This document shows, in pieces, positions 18,214 to 29,927 of a DNA stretch of 64,000 nt. The translations under genes and the position numbers were made by a program. Under the pieces are notes generated by a model. It worked only from the letters and a program-made list of their open reading frames with translations. It was not told where the DNA came from and searched no databases. Origin of the DNA: Streptomyces sp. PTY087I2 (GTDB lineage Bacteria; Actinomycetota; Actinomycetes; Streptomycetales; Streptomycetaceae); contig NZ_LZRD01000004.1 in NCBI RefSeq assembly GCF_001687325.1, forward strand, positions 1 to 64,000, in the 5' to 3' direction. Every line of letters starts with the position of its first letter. Positions within the stretch are counted from its first letter, which is position 1.

Positions 18214-19526
18214 CGCGCCCGCCCGAGGGCCAGCGCCGTGATCCAGCGCCAGTTCAGCGGCGAAGCCGGTGCCACCGTGCCCGGCCGGGTGCGGGGGACC
18301 AGGACGCGCAGGGCCCGGCGGCGCACCGTACAGGCGACCGGGGCGGGAAGCATCAGCGCCTCACCGTCCACCGCGACCGGAATCACCTCTTCCGGGGCCG
18401 TCACCTCGACGCCGCGCACCGTCGCGAAGACGACGCCCTGCGCACGTTCGCCCCGTACGGCGAGGTCGGCGGCCTGGGCCGCGCTCTCCACGCGCACGGC
18501 GATCACCCCGAGCTTGCCGCGGTCCAGGCGCGGCCGCAGCCCCGCGGCGAGCGGATCGGGCCTGGCATAGGGGTTGTTGGTGACGAGCACGGCCTGCTGT
18601 CCGGTGAGCAGCTTCTCCCCGACGGCCGCGTCGAGCCTCCTGCCCTCCGTCCCGAGCAGGTCGGGCAGCAGTGCGAGCGCGGTCCCCGCCTTCGCGTCGC
18701 GGTACTCGGGCTGCTGCACGATATCCGCGTACGCCCCGAACGACACGGTGTTGACGAAGGGCCGCCCGCTCACCATGCCCAGGTCGACGCGGAGTTCCTC
18801 GCCGTCGGTCAGCGCGTCCAGGCAGCGGGCCGGGTCGGCGCGGTCGAGGCCGAGGTCCATGGCGAAGTGGTTGCGGGTGCCCGCCGAGATCACCAGGAAC
18901 GGCAGCCCGTGCTCGGCCGCGACCCCCGCGACCAGCGCCTGGGTGCCGTCACCGCCGGCCACGCCGAGCAGGTCGGCACCGTTCGCGGCGGCCTCGCGCG
19001 CCAGCTCCTCCACATCGGTCCCGCCGCCCTCGGTGTCGAGCACGTGCACCCGCGCACCGAGCCGTTCGGCCTTCTCCACGAGCCCGAAGCGGCCGACCTT
19101 CCCACCGCCGGAGCGCGGATTCATGATGAGGAAGGGCTGCCGCGGCCGCTTTCCGGCGCTGCCGCGCACCACGTACGCCTTGCCGTGCGCGCGCATCGCC
19201 GCCCGGCCGCAGACCAGGGCCAGGCCGTACAGCGCCAGGGCGATCAGCGCCCAGACCCAGACACCCCGCCAGATGTAGTAGACGAGCACCGCGACCGGCG
19301 CGGCGACCGCGAGCAGGGCGCCCAGCAGGCGGGGCAGCCCGCGCAGGGAGAGCAGCCACCACAGGCCCACGGCGGACAGGACAAGACCCGCGATCCCGGC
19401 GACGAAGACCAGCACCCCGACGTCGACGAGCGCCAGGCACAGCACCGCGACCACGGCCGCCAGCGCCACCAGCGCGCATCGGGCCAGGAACCGCGCAGCT
19501 CCGCGCGAGGGTCGACGACCGGTCAC
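18210..19526 (-). CDS. diacylglycerol kinase-like lipid kinase with N-terminal membrane segments
   Basis: A 438-residue protein. Residues 15-115 hold about four hydrophobic segments, followed by a DAGK catalytic domain: FLIMNPRSGGGK (nucleotide loop), GVAGGDGTQA (GGDGT motif) and SAGTRNHFAMDLGL. Such kinases phosphorylate diacylglycerol or related lipids. The GTG at 19526 has GGAGG 8 bases upstream; an upstream ATG at 19574 lies inside the terminator hairpin of the preceding ABC gene, so the shorter start is preferred. It is coupled to the PAP2 gene. Confidence 0.9.
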   Translation of the reverse strand: MTGRRPSRGAARFLARCALVALAAVVAVLCLALVDVGVLVFVAGIAGLVLSAVGLWWLLSLRGLPRLLGALLAVAAPVAVLVYYIWRGVWVWALIALALYGLALVCGRAAMRAHGKAYVVRGSAGKRPRQPFLIMNPRSGGGKVGRFGLVEKAERLGARVHVLDTEGGGTDVEELAREAAANGADLLGVAGGDGTQALVAGVAAEHGLPFLVISAGTRNHFAMDLGLDRADPARCLDALTDGEELRVDLGMVSGRPFVNTVSFGAYADIVQQPEYRDAKAGTALALLPDLLGTEGRRLDAAVGEKLLTGQQAVLVTNNPYARPDPLAAGLRPRLDRGKLGVIAVRVESAAQAADLAVRGERAQGVVFATVRGVEVTAPEEVIPVAVDGEALMLPAPVACTVRRRALRVLVPRTRPGTVAPASPLNWRWITALALGRAR

Positions 19527-19560
19527 CCCTACCACCTCCGGTCCGATTCTCAACGATGTC

Positions 19561-19630
19561 GCCCGGCCCGGCATCCGGGGCCGGGCCGGACGCGGCGGCG
19601 CCGCGCACGGGTCCCCGGAACCGGGGACCC
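19561..19630 (-). terminator. double hairpin after the ABC exporter
   Basis: Two stems downstream of the ABC gene stop: a 10-bp stem with 2-base loop (19609-19618 with 19621-19630) and a 9-bp stem (19561-19569 with 19578-19586). They separate the ABC exporter operon from the lipid-kinase operon on the same strand. Confidence 0.75.
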
Positions 19631-19647
19631 TGGACGCCGCCCCCCTC

Positions 19648-21531
19648 TCAGCTCAGACTGTCCTTCCACGTCCGGTGCAGCCCCGCGAACCGCCCCGTAC
19701 CGCCGATCAGTTCGGCGGGCGCGCCGTCCTCCACGATGCGGCCGTGCTCCATCACCAGCACCCGGTCCGCGATCTCCACCGTCGAGAGCCGGTGGGCGAT
19801 CACCACCGCCGTGCGGCCGTGCAGCACCGTGTCCATGGCCCGTTGCACCGCGCGCTCGCCGGGGATGTCCAGGGAGCTGGTCGCCTCGTCCAGGATCAGC
19901 ACCGACGGGTTCGCCAGCAGGGCGCGGGCGAAGGCCACCAACTGGCGCTGGCCCGCCGAGATCCGGCCGCCCCGTTTGCGTACGTCGGTGTCGTAGCCGT
20001 CCGGCAGGGCCGCGATGAAGTCGTGCGCGCCGATCGCCTTCGCCGCGTGCTCGATCTCCTCGCGGGTGGCGTCCGGGCGGCCGATCGCGATGTTCTCCGC
20101 GACGGTCCCGGAGAACAGGAACGCCTCCTGCGTCACCATCACCACCCCCCGGCGCAGCTCGGCGGTGGACAGGTCGCGCAGGTCCGTGCCGTCCAGCAGG
20201 ACCCGGCCGTCGGTCGGGTCGTAGAAGCGGGCCAGCAGCTTGGCCAGCGTCGACTTGCCCGCGCCCGTGGAGCCGACGACCGCCACCGTCCGGCCCGCCG
20301 GGATGCGCAGGTCGAAGGTGGGCAGCACCTCGCCGCCCGTACGGTAGGCGAACCGCACACCGTCGAACACGACCTCCCGGCCCGGGAGATCGCCCGAGCG
20401 CGGCGGCAGTTCGACGGGCCGCTCGGCCTCGGGGACGTTCGGCGTCTGGGCCAGCAGGCCCGCGATCTTCGTCAGTGAAGCCGCCGCCGACTCGTAGGAG
20501 TTGAGGAACATCCCCAGCCGGTCGATCGGGTCGTACAGCCGGCGCAGATACAGCACCGCCGCCGCCAGCACCCCCAGCGCCAGCGTGCCCTCCGCCACCC
20601 GGTACGCGCCCCACAGCACCATCCCGGCCACCGCCGTGTTCGCGATCAGCCGGGAGCCGACGACATAGCGGGCCATCTCCAGGATCGCGTCGCCGTTCGA
20701 CCGCTCGTGGCGGGTGTTCAGCTCCGTGAAGGCGGCGTCGTTGCTCCGCTCCCGGCGGAACGCCTGGACCGGGCGGATGCCGTTCATCGTCTCCGCGAAC
20801 TTCACGATCACCGCCGCGATCGCCGTGGACCGCGCGGTGAACGCGACGGACGCCCGCCGCCGGTACATCCGGACCATCAGATACAGCGGTACGAAGGAGA
20901 GCGTGGCGATCGCGCCGATCCCCAGGTCCAGCCAGAGCAGCACCAGGGCGATCGACACGAACGACAGGACCACGCCGATCAGTTCCTGGAGCCCCTCGCT
21001 CAGCAGCTCCCGCAGCGACTCCACGTCCGTCGTCGAGCGCGAGATCAGCCGGCCCGAGGTGTAGCGCTCGTGGAAGTCGACGCTCAGCGCCTGCGCATGC
21101 CGGAAGATCCGGCCGCGCAGCTCCAGCAGCACGTCCTGGTTGATCCGCGCGGCCGCCCGGATGAAGCCGTACTGGAGGACGCCCGCGCCGACCGAGCAGA
21201 GCGCGTAGCCGACGGCGACCGCGACCAGCGGCCCGTAGTCGTGGTCCCGGAACGCCGGAACCCCGCTGTCGATCGCGTACGCCACGAGCAGCGGGCCCGC
21301 CTGCATCGCCACCTGCTGCACCACCAGCAGCAGCGCCGCCACCGCGACCCGGCCGCGCATCGGGGCCAGCAGCGAGAACAGCAGCGCCAGGGTCGCCCCG
21401 GGCGGCGCGGGCAGGTCGTCCTGGTCGAACGGGTCGCCCGCGGGCCCCGGTTCGGGCGCGGCCGGACCCTTCTTCCGCGGGCCGTCGTCCTCGGCCGCGG
21501 GAAGCGAGGCGTCATCGGTGGTCGTGGTCAT
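19648..21531 (-). CDS. ABC exporter half-transporter, canonical Walker B, atypical signature
   Basis: A 627-residue type I exporter subunit: an N-terminal six-helix membrane domain (about 60-360) and a C-terminal ATPase. Walker A is GSTGAGKST, Walker B SVLILDEATSSLD has the catalytic Glu, and the H-loop is IAHRLST. The signature is ISAGQ instead of LSGGQ. It overlaps the upstream partner by 4 bases. Together with the partner's Asp in place of the catalytic Glu, this predicts a heterodimer with one degenerate ATP site, as in TM287/288 or BmrCD. Substrate is unknown; drugs or lipids are common for the family. Confidence 0.92.
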   Translation of the reverse strand: MTTTTDDASLPAAEDDGPRKKGPAAPEPGPAGDPFDQDDLPAPPGATLALLFSLLAPMRGRVAVAALLLVVQQVAMQAGPLLVAYAIDSGVPAFRDHDYGPLVAVAVGYALCSVGAGVLQYGFIRAAARINQDVLLELRGRIFRHAQALSVDFHERYTSGRLISRSTTDVESLRELLSEGLQELIGVVLSFVSIALVLLWLDLGIGAIATLSFVPLYLMVRMYRRRASVAFTARSTAIAAVIVKFAETMNGIRPVQAFRRERSNDAAFTELNTRHERSNGDAILEMARYVVGSRLIANTAVAGMVLWGAYRVAEGTLALGVLAAAVLYLRRLYDPIDRLGMFLNSYESAAASLTKIAGLLAQTPNVPEAERPVELPPRSGDLPGREVVFDGVRFAYRTGGEVLPTFDLRIPAGRTVAVVGSTGAGKSTLAKLLARFYDPTDGRVLLDGTDLRDLSTAELRRGVVMVTQEAFLFSGTVAENIAIGRPDATREEIEHAAKAIGAHDFIAALPDGYDTDVRKRGGRISAGQRQLVAFARALLANPSVLILDEATSSLDIPGERAVQRAMDTVLHGRTAVVIAHRLSTVEIADRVLVMEHGRIVEDGAPAELIGGTGRFAGLHRTWKDSLS

Positions 21532-23504
21532 CGGGCACTGCCCTCCTCGGCGGGGATCTGCTCGGCGGGGGCGTGGGCCGGCGCGGCGAGGGGCGGCGCG
21601 GCGCCCTCACGCACCCGCACCGTGCGCTCCGGCGCGGCGTCGGCGCGCCGGACGCCCCCGGGTGCCGCTTCCGCATCGGCGGGCCCGGCACCCGCAGGCG
21701 CCGCTGCCTCGCCGTCCGCTGCCGGGCCGTCCGCCCCGCCGGACCCCGCGCCCGACATCAGCCACGCGTACTCCGCGTTGTCGCGCAGCAGCTCCTGATG
21801 CGTGCCGACCGCGGCGATCCGGCCCCCGGACAGCAGCGCCACCCGGTCCGCCAGCATCACGGTCGACGGGCGGTGCGCCACGACCACCGCCGTCGTCCGC
21901 GCCAGGACCTCCCGCAGCGCGGCCTCCACCAGCGTCTCCGTGTGCACGTCCAGCGCGGAGAGCGGGTCGTCCAGCACCAGGAAGCGCGGCTCGCCCACCA
22001 CCGCGCGGGCCAGGGCCAGGCGTTGGCGCTGGCCGCCGGAGAGGCTCAGGCCCTGCTCGCCGACCTCCGTGTCCAGACCCCGCGGCAGCTCGTGCACGAA
22101 GTCCGCCTGGGCCACCGACAGCGCCCGGCGCACCCGCGCCTCGTCCGCGTCCGCCGCGCCCATCGTCACGTTCTCGCCGACCGTCGCGGAGAACAGCGTC
22201 GGCTCCTCGAACGCCACCGACACCAGCTCCCGCAGCCGCGAGCGCTCCATCGTGGCGATGTCCTCGCCGTCCAGCGTGATCCGCCCGCCGGTCACCTCGT
22301 GCAGCCGGGGCACCAGCGCCGTCAGCGTCGTCTTGCCCGACCCCGTACCCCCGACGAGAGCCAGCGTCTCGCCCGGCCGGATGTGCAGATCGATCCCGGA
22401 CAGGACGGGCGGGGAGTCCGGGTCCGCGTCCGGGTAGCGGAACTCGACGCCCTCGAACACCATCCCCGGCGCGGTGGCCGGCGCGTCCTCGCGTACGGCG
22501 ACGGCACCCGGCTCCTCCGCCACGTCCATCACCTCGAAGTACCGGTCGGTGGCGGTCGCCGACTCCTGGCTCATCGCCAGCAGGAAGCCGATCGACTCCA
22601 CCGGCCAGCGCAGCGCCAGCGCCGTCGACAGGAACGCCACCAGCGTGCCCGCCGACAGCGTCCCGTCCGCCACCTGGATCGTGCCCAGCACCAGCGCCGC
22701 GCCGATCGCCAGCTCCGGGACGGCCGTGATCAGCGCCCAGATCCCGGCGAGCAGCCGGGCCTTGCCCAGCTCAGTGTCGCGCAACCGGTGCGCCAGCGCC
22801 CGGAACGCCCGCGCCTGGCTGCGATGGCGGCCGAAGCCCTTGACGATGCGGATGCCCAGCACGCTCTCCTCGACGACCGTCGTGAGGTCGCCGACCTGGT
22901 CCTGGGCCCGGCGCGCCACCACCGAGTACTTCGTCTCGAACAGCGAGCACAGGATGATCAGCGGCACCGCGGGCGCCAGCAGCACCAGCCCCAGCGTCCA
23001 GTCCTGGGCGAACAGAAGGACGAACCCGACGAGGATCGTCGCCGTGTTGACGACCAGGAACGTCAGCGGGAACGCCAGGAACATCCGCAGCAGCATCAGG
23101 TCCGTCGTCCCGCGCGACAGCAGCTGACCCGAGGCCCAGCGGTCGTGGAACGCGACCGGCAGCCGTTGCAGATGGCGGAAGAGATCCGCCCGCATCGACG
23201 CCTCGACCCCGGCCAGCGGCCGCGCCACCAGCCACCGCCGGAACCCGAACAGCAGCGCCTCCGCGATGCCGAGCAGCAGCAGATACAGCGCCCCCAGCCA
23301 CACCCCGCCCGGATCGCGGTCGGCGACCGGGCCGTCCACCATCCATTTCAGGACCAGCGGGATCACCAGACTCAGACAGGACGCCAGGATCGCCACGAAG
23401 GCGGCCGTGAACAGGCGCACCCGCACGGGTCGGACATAGGGCCACAGGCGCAGGAGGGAGCGCACGGCGGACCGGTCCGTGCGCTCGGCAGGCATTTTGG
23501 GCAT
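21528..23504 (-). CDS. ABC exporter half-transporter with degenerate Walker B
   Basis: A 658-residue type I exporter subunit with an N-terminal membrane domain (about 20-320) and an ATPase domain: Walker A GGTGSGKTT, canonical signature LSLSGGQRQR and Walker B FLVLDDPLSALD, where Asp replaces the catalytic Glu. The C-terminal 60 residues are a low-complexity Ala/Gly/Pro tail. It is the first gene of the exporter operon, divergent from the ABC-2 operon across about 200 bases that must hold both promoters. ATG 23504 is used; ATG 23495 is an alternative, and both have weak ribosome sites. Confidence 0.92.
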   Translation of the reverse strand: MPKMPAERTDRSAVRSLLRLWPYVRPVRVRLFTAAFVAILASCLSLVIPLVLKWMVDGPVADRDPGGVWLGALYLLLLGIAEALLFGFRRWLVARPLAGVEASMRADLFRHLQRLPVAFHDRWASGQLLSRGTTDLMLLRMFLAFPLTFLVVNTATILVGFVLLFAQDWTLGLVLLAPAVPLIILCSLFETKYSVVARRAQDQVGDLTTVVEESVLGIRIVKGFGRHRSQARAFRALAHRLRDTELGKARLLAGIWALITAVPELAIGAALVLGTIQVADGTLSAGTLVAFLSTALALRWPVESIGFLLAMSQESATATDRYFEVMDVAEEPGAVAVREDAPATAPGMVFEGVEFRYPDADPDSPPVLSGIDLHIRPGETLALVGGTGSGKTTLTALVPRLHEVTGGRITLDGEDIATMERSRLRELVSVAFEEPTLFSATVGENVTMGAADADEARVRRALSVAQADFVHELPRGLDTEVGEQGLSLSGGQRQRLALARAVVGEPRFLVLDDPLSALDVHTETLVEAALREVLARTTAVVVAHRPSTVMLADRVALLSGGRIAAVGTHQELLRDNAEYAWLMSGAGSGGADGPAADGEAAAPAGAGPADAEAAPGGVRRADAAPERTVRVREGAAPPLAAPAHAPAEQIPAEEGSAR

Positions 23505-23702
23505 CAGGGCCGACCCTACGTTTCACCACTGACATCGGGCCTCCGAATTTCCGGCCGCCCGCCCTTCGCCCCTCGCCGCCCGCTGCCCCCTCCGCGTGGT
23601 CCCGGCGGTCCCGGTCGTACTCCTCCCTCAACCGATCGGCTGATACGACGTCGAGCGTGACGGCGGATACCGGCCCGGCCCGCCCGCCGGAACCCTGAGG
23701 GC

Positions 23703-24620
23703 ATGGCAATCATCGAAGTCAACGAGGTGCGCAAGACCTACGCGGGCCGCGACGTGGTCGACGGCGTCTCCTTCTCCGTCGACGAGGGCGAGATCTTCGG
23801 CATCCTCGGCCCCAACGGGGCGGGCAAGACCACCACCGTCGAATGTGTGGAGGGTCTGCGCATCCCCGACGCGGGCACGGTCAGGGTCGCCGGGCTCGAC
23901 CCCGTCGTCGACCACGACAAGGTGACCCGGCTGCTCGGCGCCCAGCTCCAGGAGAGCGAACTCCAGGCCAAACTGACCGTACGGGAGGCGCTGGAGCTGT
24001 ACGCCGCCCTCTACCCGGCCCCCGTCGACTGGCGGCCGCTCGCCGACCGGCTCGGCCTGACCGACCGGCTCACCACCCGCTTCGCGAAGCTCTCCGGCGG
24101 CCAGAAGCAACGCCTGTTCATCGCCCTCGCCCTGATCGGCGACCCGAAGGTCGTCGTGCTCGACGAGCTGACCACCGGGCTCGACCCGCGCGCCCGCCGC
24201 GACACCTGGAAGCTCATCGAGGAGGTCCGCGCCGGCGGGGTGACCGTCCTGCTCGTCACCCACTTCATGGAGGAGGCCCAGCGCCTCTGCGACCGGATCG
24301 CCGTCATCGACCGGGGCAAGGTCGTCGCCCTCGACACCCCGACCGGGCTGATCCGGCGGGCCACCGGCTCCACCGTGCTCTCCTTCGTCCCCTCGCGGGC
24401 GCTCACCGGCCCCGACCTCACCCGGCTCACCGCGCTTCCCGGCGTCGCGACCGTGAACCCGCCCGACCGCGAGGGGGCGTTCACGCTGCACGGCACCGAC
24501 GAGACGGTCACCCCGTTCGTCGCCCTGCTCGCCGAACTCGGCGTCACCGCCCAGCGGCTGCGGATCACCGAGACCAGCCTCGACGAAGCCTTCCTCGACC
24601 TCACCGGACAGGACGTCTGA
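23703..24620 (+). CDS. ABC-2 type exporter ATP-binding subunit
   Basis: A 305-residue DrrA-like ATPase: Walker A GPNGAGKT (36-43), signature LSGGQ (130-134), Walker B VVVLDE (150-155), then HFMEEAQRLCDRIAVID. The C-terminal 90 residues form the extension typical of drug and polyketide exporters. The permease gene follows after 1 base, then a histidine kinase and response regulator, all on one strand, so the exporter and its regulator form one unit. Substrate is unknown; an antibiotic or a cell-envelope stress compound is plausible. Confidence 0.93.
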   Translation: MAIIEVNEVRKTYAGRDVVDGVSFSVDEGEIFGILGPNGAGKTTTVECVEGLRIPDAGTVRVAGLDPVVDHDKVTRLLGAQLQESELQAKLTVREALELYAALYPAPVDWRPLADRLGLTDRLTTRFAKLSGGQKQRLFIALALIGDPKVVVLDELTTGLDPRARRDTWKLIEEVRAGGVTVLLVTHFMEEAQRLCDRIAVIDRGKVVALDTPTGLIRRATGSTVLSFVPSRALTGPDLTRLTALPGVATVNPPDREGAFTLHGTDETVTPFVALLAELGVTAQRLRITETSLDEAFLDLTGQDV

Positions 24621-24621
24621 C

Positions 24622-25422
24622 ATGCCGACCGAGACCACCACCGCACCGGCCACCGCCCCCGAGCCCCGCGTCGCCCGGCGACGCGGTCCCGCGGCCGCCG
24701 TCCTGATCGCCGAGACCCGGCTCTTCCTCCGCGAACCGGGCAACCTGTTCTGGATCTTCGCCTTCCCCTCCGTCCTCCTGGTGATCCTCGGCTTCGTCCC
24801 CGCCTTCAAGGAGGCGCAGGACGACCTCGACGGACGGCGCGTCATCGACCTGTACGTCCCCATCTCGATCCTGCTCGCCATGATCACGGCGGCGGTCCAG
24901 GCGATGCCGCCGGTCCTCACCGCCTACCGCGAGCGCGGAATCCTGCGCCGGATGTCCGCCACCCCGGTGCGGCCCTCCGCCCTGCTCTCCGCCCAGATCC
25001 TGCTGCACGGCGCGGCCTGCCTCGCCTCCGCGCTCCTCGTCACCGCCATCGGCCGGATCGCCTACGGGGTCGCGCTGCCCGAACAGCTCCCCGGCTACCT
25101 GCTGGCGCTGCTGCTCGCCGTCGCCGCCGCGCTGACCCTGGGCTCCATGATCTGCGCCCTGTCCGGGACGACGAAGGCGGCCACCGCGGTCGGCACGGGT
25201 GCCTACCTCGTGATGATGTTCAGCGCCGGGGTGTGGCTGCCCGTCCAGGCGATGCCCGACGCCCTGCGCCGCATCGTCGAGATCACCCCGTTCGGGGCCG
25301 CCTCCCAGGCACTGGACCAGGCCGCGTCCGGGAGCTGGCCGGGCTGGATCCACCTCGGGATCCTCGCCCTGTGGACCGTTGTTCTGGGCTTCGCGGCCAC
25401 TCGACTCTTCCGGTGGCAGTGA
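24622..25422 (+). CDS. ABC-2 type exporter permease
   Basis: A 266-residue integral membrane protein with an N-terminal cytosolic segment and about six hydrophobic helices (LFWIFAFPSVLLVILGF, LYVPISILLAMITAAV, LLALLLAVAAALTLGSM, AYLVMMFSAGVWLP and a last helix near the C-terminus). The PLRR-like cytosolic region YRERGILRRMSATPVRP is characteristic of ABC-2 permeases. It pairs with the preceding ATPase. Confidence 0.92.
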   Translation: MPTETTTAPATAPEPRVARRRGPAAAVLIAETRLFLREPGNLFWIFAFPSVLLVILGFVPAFKEAQDDLDGRRVIDLYVPISILLAMITAAVQAMPPVLTAYRERGILRRMSATPVRPSALLSAQILLHGAACLASALLVTAIGRIAYGVALPEQLPGYLLALLLAVAAALTLGSMICALSGTTKAATAVGTGAYLVMMFSAGVWLPVQAMPDALRRIVEITPFGAASQALDQAASGSWPGWIHLGILALWTVVLGFAATRLFRWQ

Positions 25423-25436
25423 CGGAGACTGCGCGC

Positions 25437-26726
25437 ATGACGCAGCCGCCCCGCTCCCCGTACCCGTCCGGCGCGACGGGGCCCCGCACGGTCGAGGACC
25501 GCTGGGAGCAGTTCCACCGGTACGGGCCCTACGCCGTTCTCACCCTCGCGGTCCTGGTCGGGGCGGTCGCCGCCGACCTGATCATGACCCGTACCGAGAT
25601 GTACGCCGCCGGGGTCCTGGCCGCCGTCGCGTACGGGCTCCAGGTCTGGTGGGGCCGGGCCCGTCCCCGTACCGCACCGGGCGGACCGGCCGGGGTGGCC
25701 TACTACACCGCACGGACCGTCCTCGCCTTCGCCCTGTCCTGGCTCAACCCGTTCTTCGCGATCTACGCCGCCCTCGGCTACTTCGACATCGGACCCCTGC
25801 TCCCCAAGCGCCTCGTCCGCGCCGGCCTGCTCACCACCGCCGTCACTCTGGCCGGTTCGCAGAGCGGCGGCCTGCCGCCCGCCACCCTGATGAACTGGGT
25901 GGCCTTCGGCGCGCTCTACCTCATCAACTCCGTCCTCGCCCTCTTCTTCTGGCAGGTCGGGATGCGCGAGGAGGAGAAGGCCCGCGTCCAGGCCGAAACC
26001 ATCGCGGAGCTGGAGCGCACGAACCTCCGGCTGGAGCAGGCCATGGCCGAGAACGCGGCCCTGCACGCCCAACTCCTCGTCCAGGCGAGGGAAGCCGGGG
26101 TCGACGACGAGCGGCGCCGGCTCGCCGCCGAGATCCATGACACCCTCGCCCAGGGCCTCACCGGGATCATCGCCCAGCTCCAGGTCGTGACCTCGCTCAC
26201 CGACCGCGACCCGGAGACCGCCCGCGTCCACCTGGACCGGGCCGCCGCGCTCGCCCGCCACAGCCTCGGCGAGGCCCGCCGCTCCGTCCACAACCTGGCC
26301 CCCGGCGCCCTGGAGCACGACGAGCTGACCGGGGCGCTGGAGAAGACCGTCGCGGCCTGGGCCGAACAGCACCGCGTCCGGGCCGACTTCACCGTCACCG
26401 GCACCGTCGAACCGGTCCACGACGAGATCGCCGCCACCCTGCTGCGCATCGCGGGCGAGGCCCTGGCGAACGCCGGCCGGCACGCCGGGGCATCCCGGGT
26501 CGGGGTGACGCTGTCGTTCATGGACGACGAACTGACCCTGGACGTCCGGGACGACGGCCGCGGCTTCGACCCGGCGGCCGCGGCCCCGGCGAGCCGCACC
26601 GGCGGCTTCGGCCTCGGCGGCATGCGGGCCCGCGCGGAGCGCATCGCGGGCGCGGTCGAGGTCGAGTCGGAACCGGGCGGCGGCACGGCGGTCTCGGCCA
26701 GGGTGCCCCTGGTCAGACACCCGTGA
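25437..26726 (+). CDS. NarL-family sensor histidine kinase
   Basis: A 429-residue kinase. The N-terminal 180 residues contain about five hydrophobic helices with short loops and no large extracellular sensor, like intramembrane-sensing kinases. A coiled coil follows (about 185-230), then HisKA_3 with ERRRLAAEIHDTLAQGLTG (phospho-accepting His234) and a HATPase domain (N box EALANAGRHAGAS, DDGRGFD, GGFGLGGMRARAE). ATG 25437 follows GGAG; the longer ORF start at 25233 lies inside the permease gene. Probably senses the exporter substrate or its damage. Confidence 0.93.
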   Translation: MTQPPRSPYPSGATGPRTVEDRWEQFHRYGPYAVLTLAVLVGAVAADLIMTRTEMYAAGVLAAVAYGLQVWWGRARPRTAPGGPAGVAYYTARTVLAFALSWLNPFFAIYAALGYFDIGPLLPKRLVRAGLLTTAVTLAGSQSGGLPPATLMNWVAFGALYLINSVLALFFWQVGMREEEKARVQAETIAELERTNLRLEQAMAENAALHAQLLVQAREAGVDDERRRLAAEIHDTLAQGLTGIIAQLQVVTSLTDRDPETARVHLDRAAALARHSLGEARRSVHNLAPGALEHDELTGALEKTVAAWAEQHRVRADFTVTGTVEPVHDEIAATLLRIAGEALANAGRHAGASRVGVTLSFMDDELTLDVRDDGRGFDPAAAAPASRTGGFGLGGMRARAERIAGAVEVESEPGGGTAVSARVPLVRHP

Positions 26727-26769
26727 ACGGCCCTGCTGAGCAACCTGGTCGGGCACCCGTGAGCGGCCC
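26708..26769. repeat. 36-bp-spaced imperfect duplication at the kinase stop
   Basis: Two 26-base copies (26708-26733 and 26744-26769) match at 23 positions and include the kinase stop region. The duplication creates two possible GTG starts for the regulator, at 26723 and 26759, upstream of the ATG used here. Confidence 0.7.
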
Positions 26770-26818
26770 CGGCCCCAGGTCCTGGCCAGAGGCCCATGAC
26801 CCCCCGTACGGTGCGATC

Positions 26819-27472
26819 ATGACCGAGACCCCCGCCCGTACCGTCACCCTCGTCGTCGTCGATGACCATCCGGTCGTCCGGGACGGACTGCGCGGCATGT
26901 TCACCGCCGCCCCCGGCTTCGAGGTGCTCGGCGAGGCGGCCAACGGTGTGGACGCGCTCGCCGTCGTCGGTGAACTCGACCCCGACGTCGTCCTGATGGA
27001 CCTGCGGATGCCCGGCGGCGGGGGAGTGGCGGCCATCGCGGAGCTGACCCGGCGCGGCGCCCGCTCGAAGGTCCTGGTGCTGACCACGTACGACACCGAC
27101 TCCGACACCCTCCCCGCGATCGAGGCGGGCGCGACCGGCTACCTCCTCAAGGACGCCCCGCGCGAGGAGCTGTTCGCCGCCGTCCGGGCCGCCGCCGACG
27201 GGCGCAGCGTCCTGTCGCCCGCCGTCGCCTCCCGGCTGATGACCCGGGTCCGCACCCCCGCCGCCGACCCGGCCGAGACCGCCCTGTCGGCCCGGGAGCG
27301 GGAGGTGCTGGTCCTGGTGGCCCGGGGCACGACGAACCGCGAGATCGCCGCCGAACTGTTCATCAGCGAGGCGACCGTGAAGACCCACCTCACCCATGTC
27401 TTCGCCAAACTGGGCGCCAAGGACCGGGCCGCGGCCGTCGCCGTCGGCTACGACCGGGGCATCCTCGGCTGA
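26819..27472 (+). CDS. NarL/FixJ-family response regulator
   Basis: A 217-residue regulator. The receiver domain has acidic pocket VVVDDHP, phospho-acceptor Asp61 in VVLMDLRMP, and Lys in GYLLKDAP; the C-terminal LuxR helix-turn-helix is LSAREREVLVLVARGTTNRE to VKTHLTHVFAKLG. It forms a pair with the preceding kinase. An in-frame GTG at 26723 overlapping the kinase stop would add 32 Pro/Gly-rich residues; the ATG at 26819 begins right at the receiver domain. It likely controls the adjacent ABC-2 operon. Confidence 0.94.
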   Translation: MTETPARTVTLVVVDDHPVVRDGLRGMFTAAPGFEVLGEAANGVDALAVVGELDPDVVLMDLRMPGGGGVAAIAELTRRGARSKVLVLTTYDTDSDTLPAIEAGATGYLLKDAPREELFAAVRAAADGRSVLSPAVASRLMTRVRTPAADPAETALSAREREVLVLVARGTTNREIAAELFISEATVKTHLTHVFAKLGAKDRAAAVAVGYDRGILG

Positions 27473-27482
27473 GCGGCCCCCG

Positions 27483-29774
<2,292 letters not shown>

Positions 29775-29927
29775 CGTGTAGCCTCCCGCGGCTCGTAGGA
29801 CGGGCACCGGAGAAGGGGCGCGCGGCGTCCCGGCCGCGGCCCCTTTCAGGTAGTCCTCCCCTCTGTTCTGCCCACCGGGCGGCCCGCACTCACGTTTCCC
29901 CCGACCGGCCCTGGTCGTTGGGGGAGC

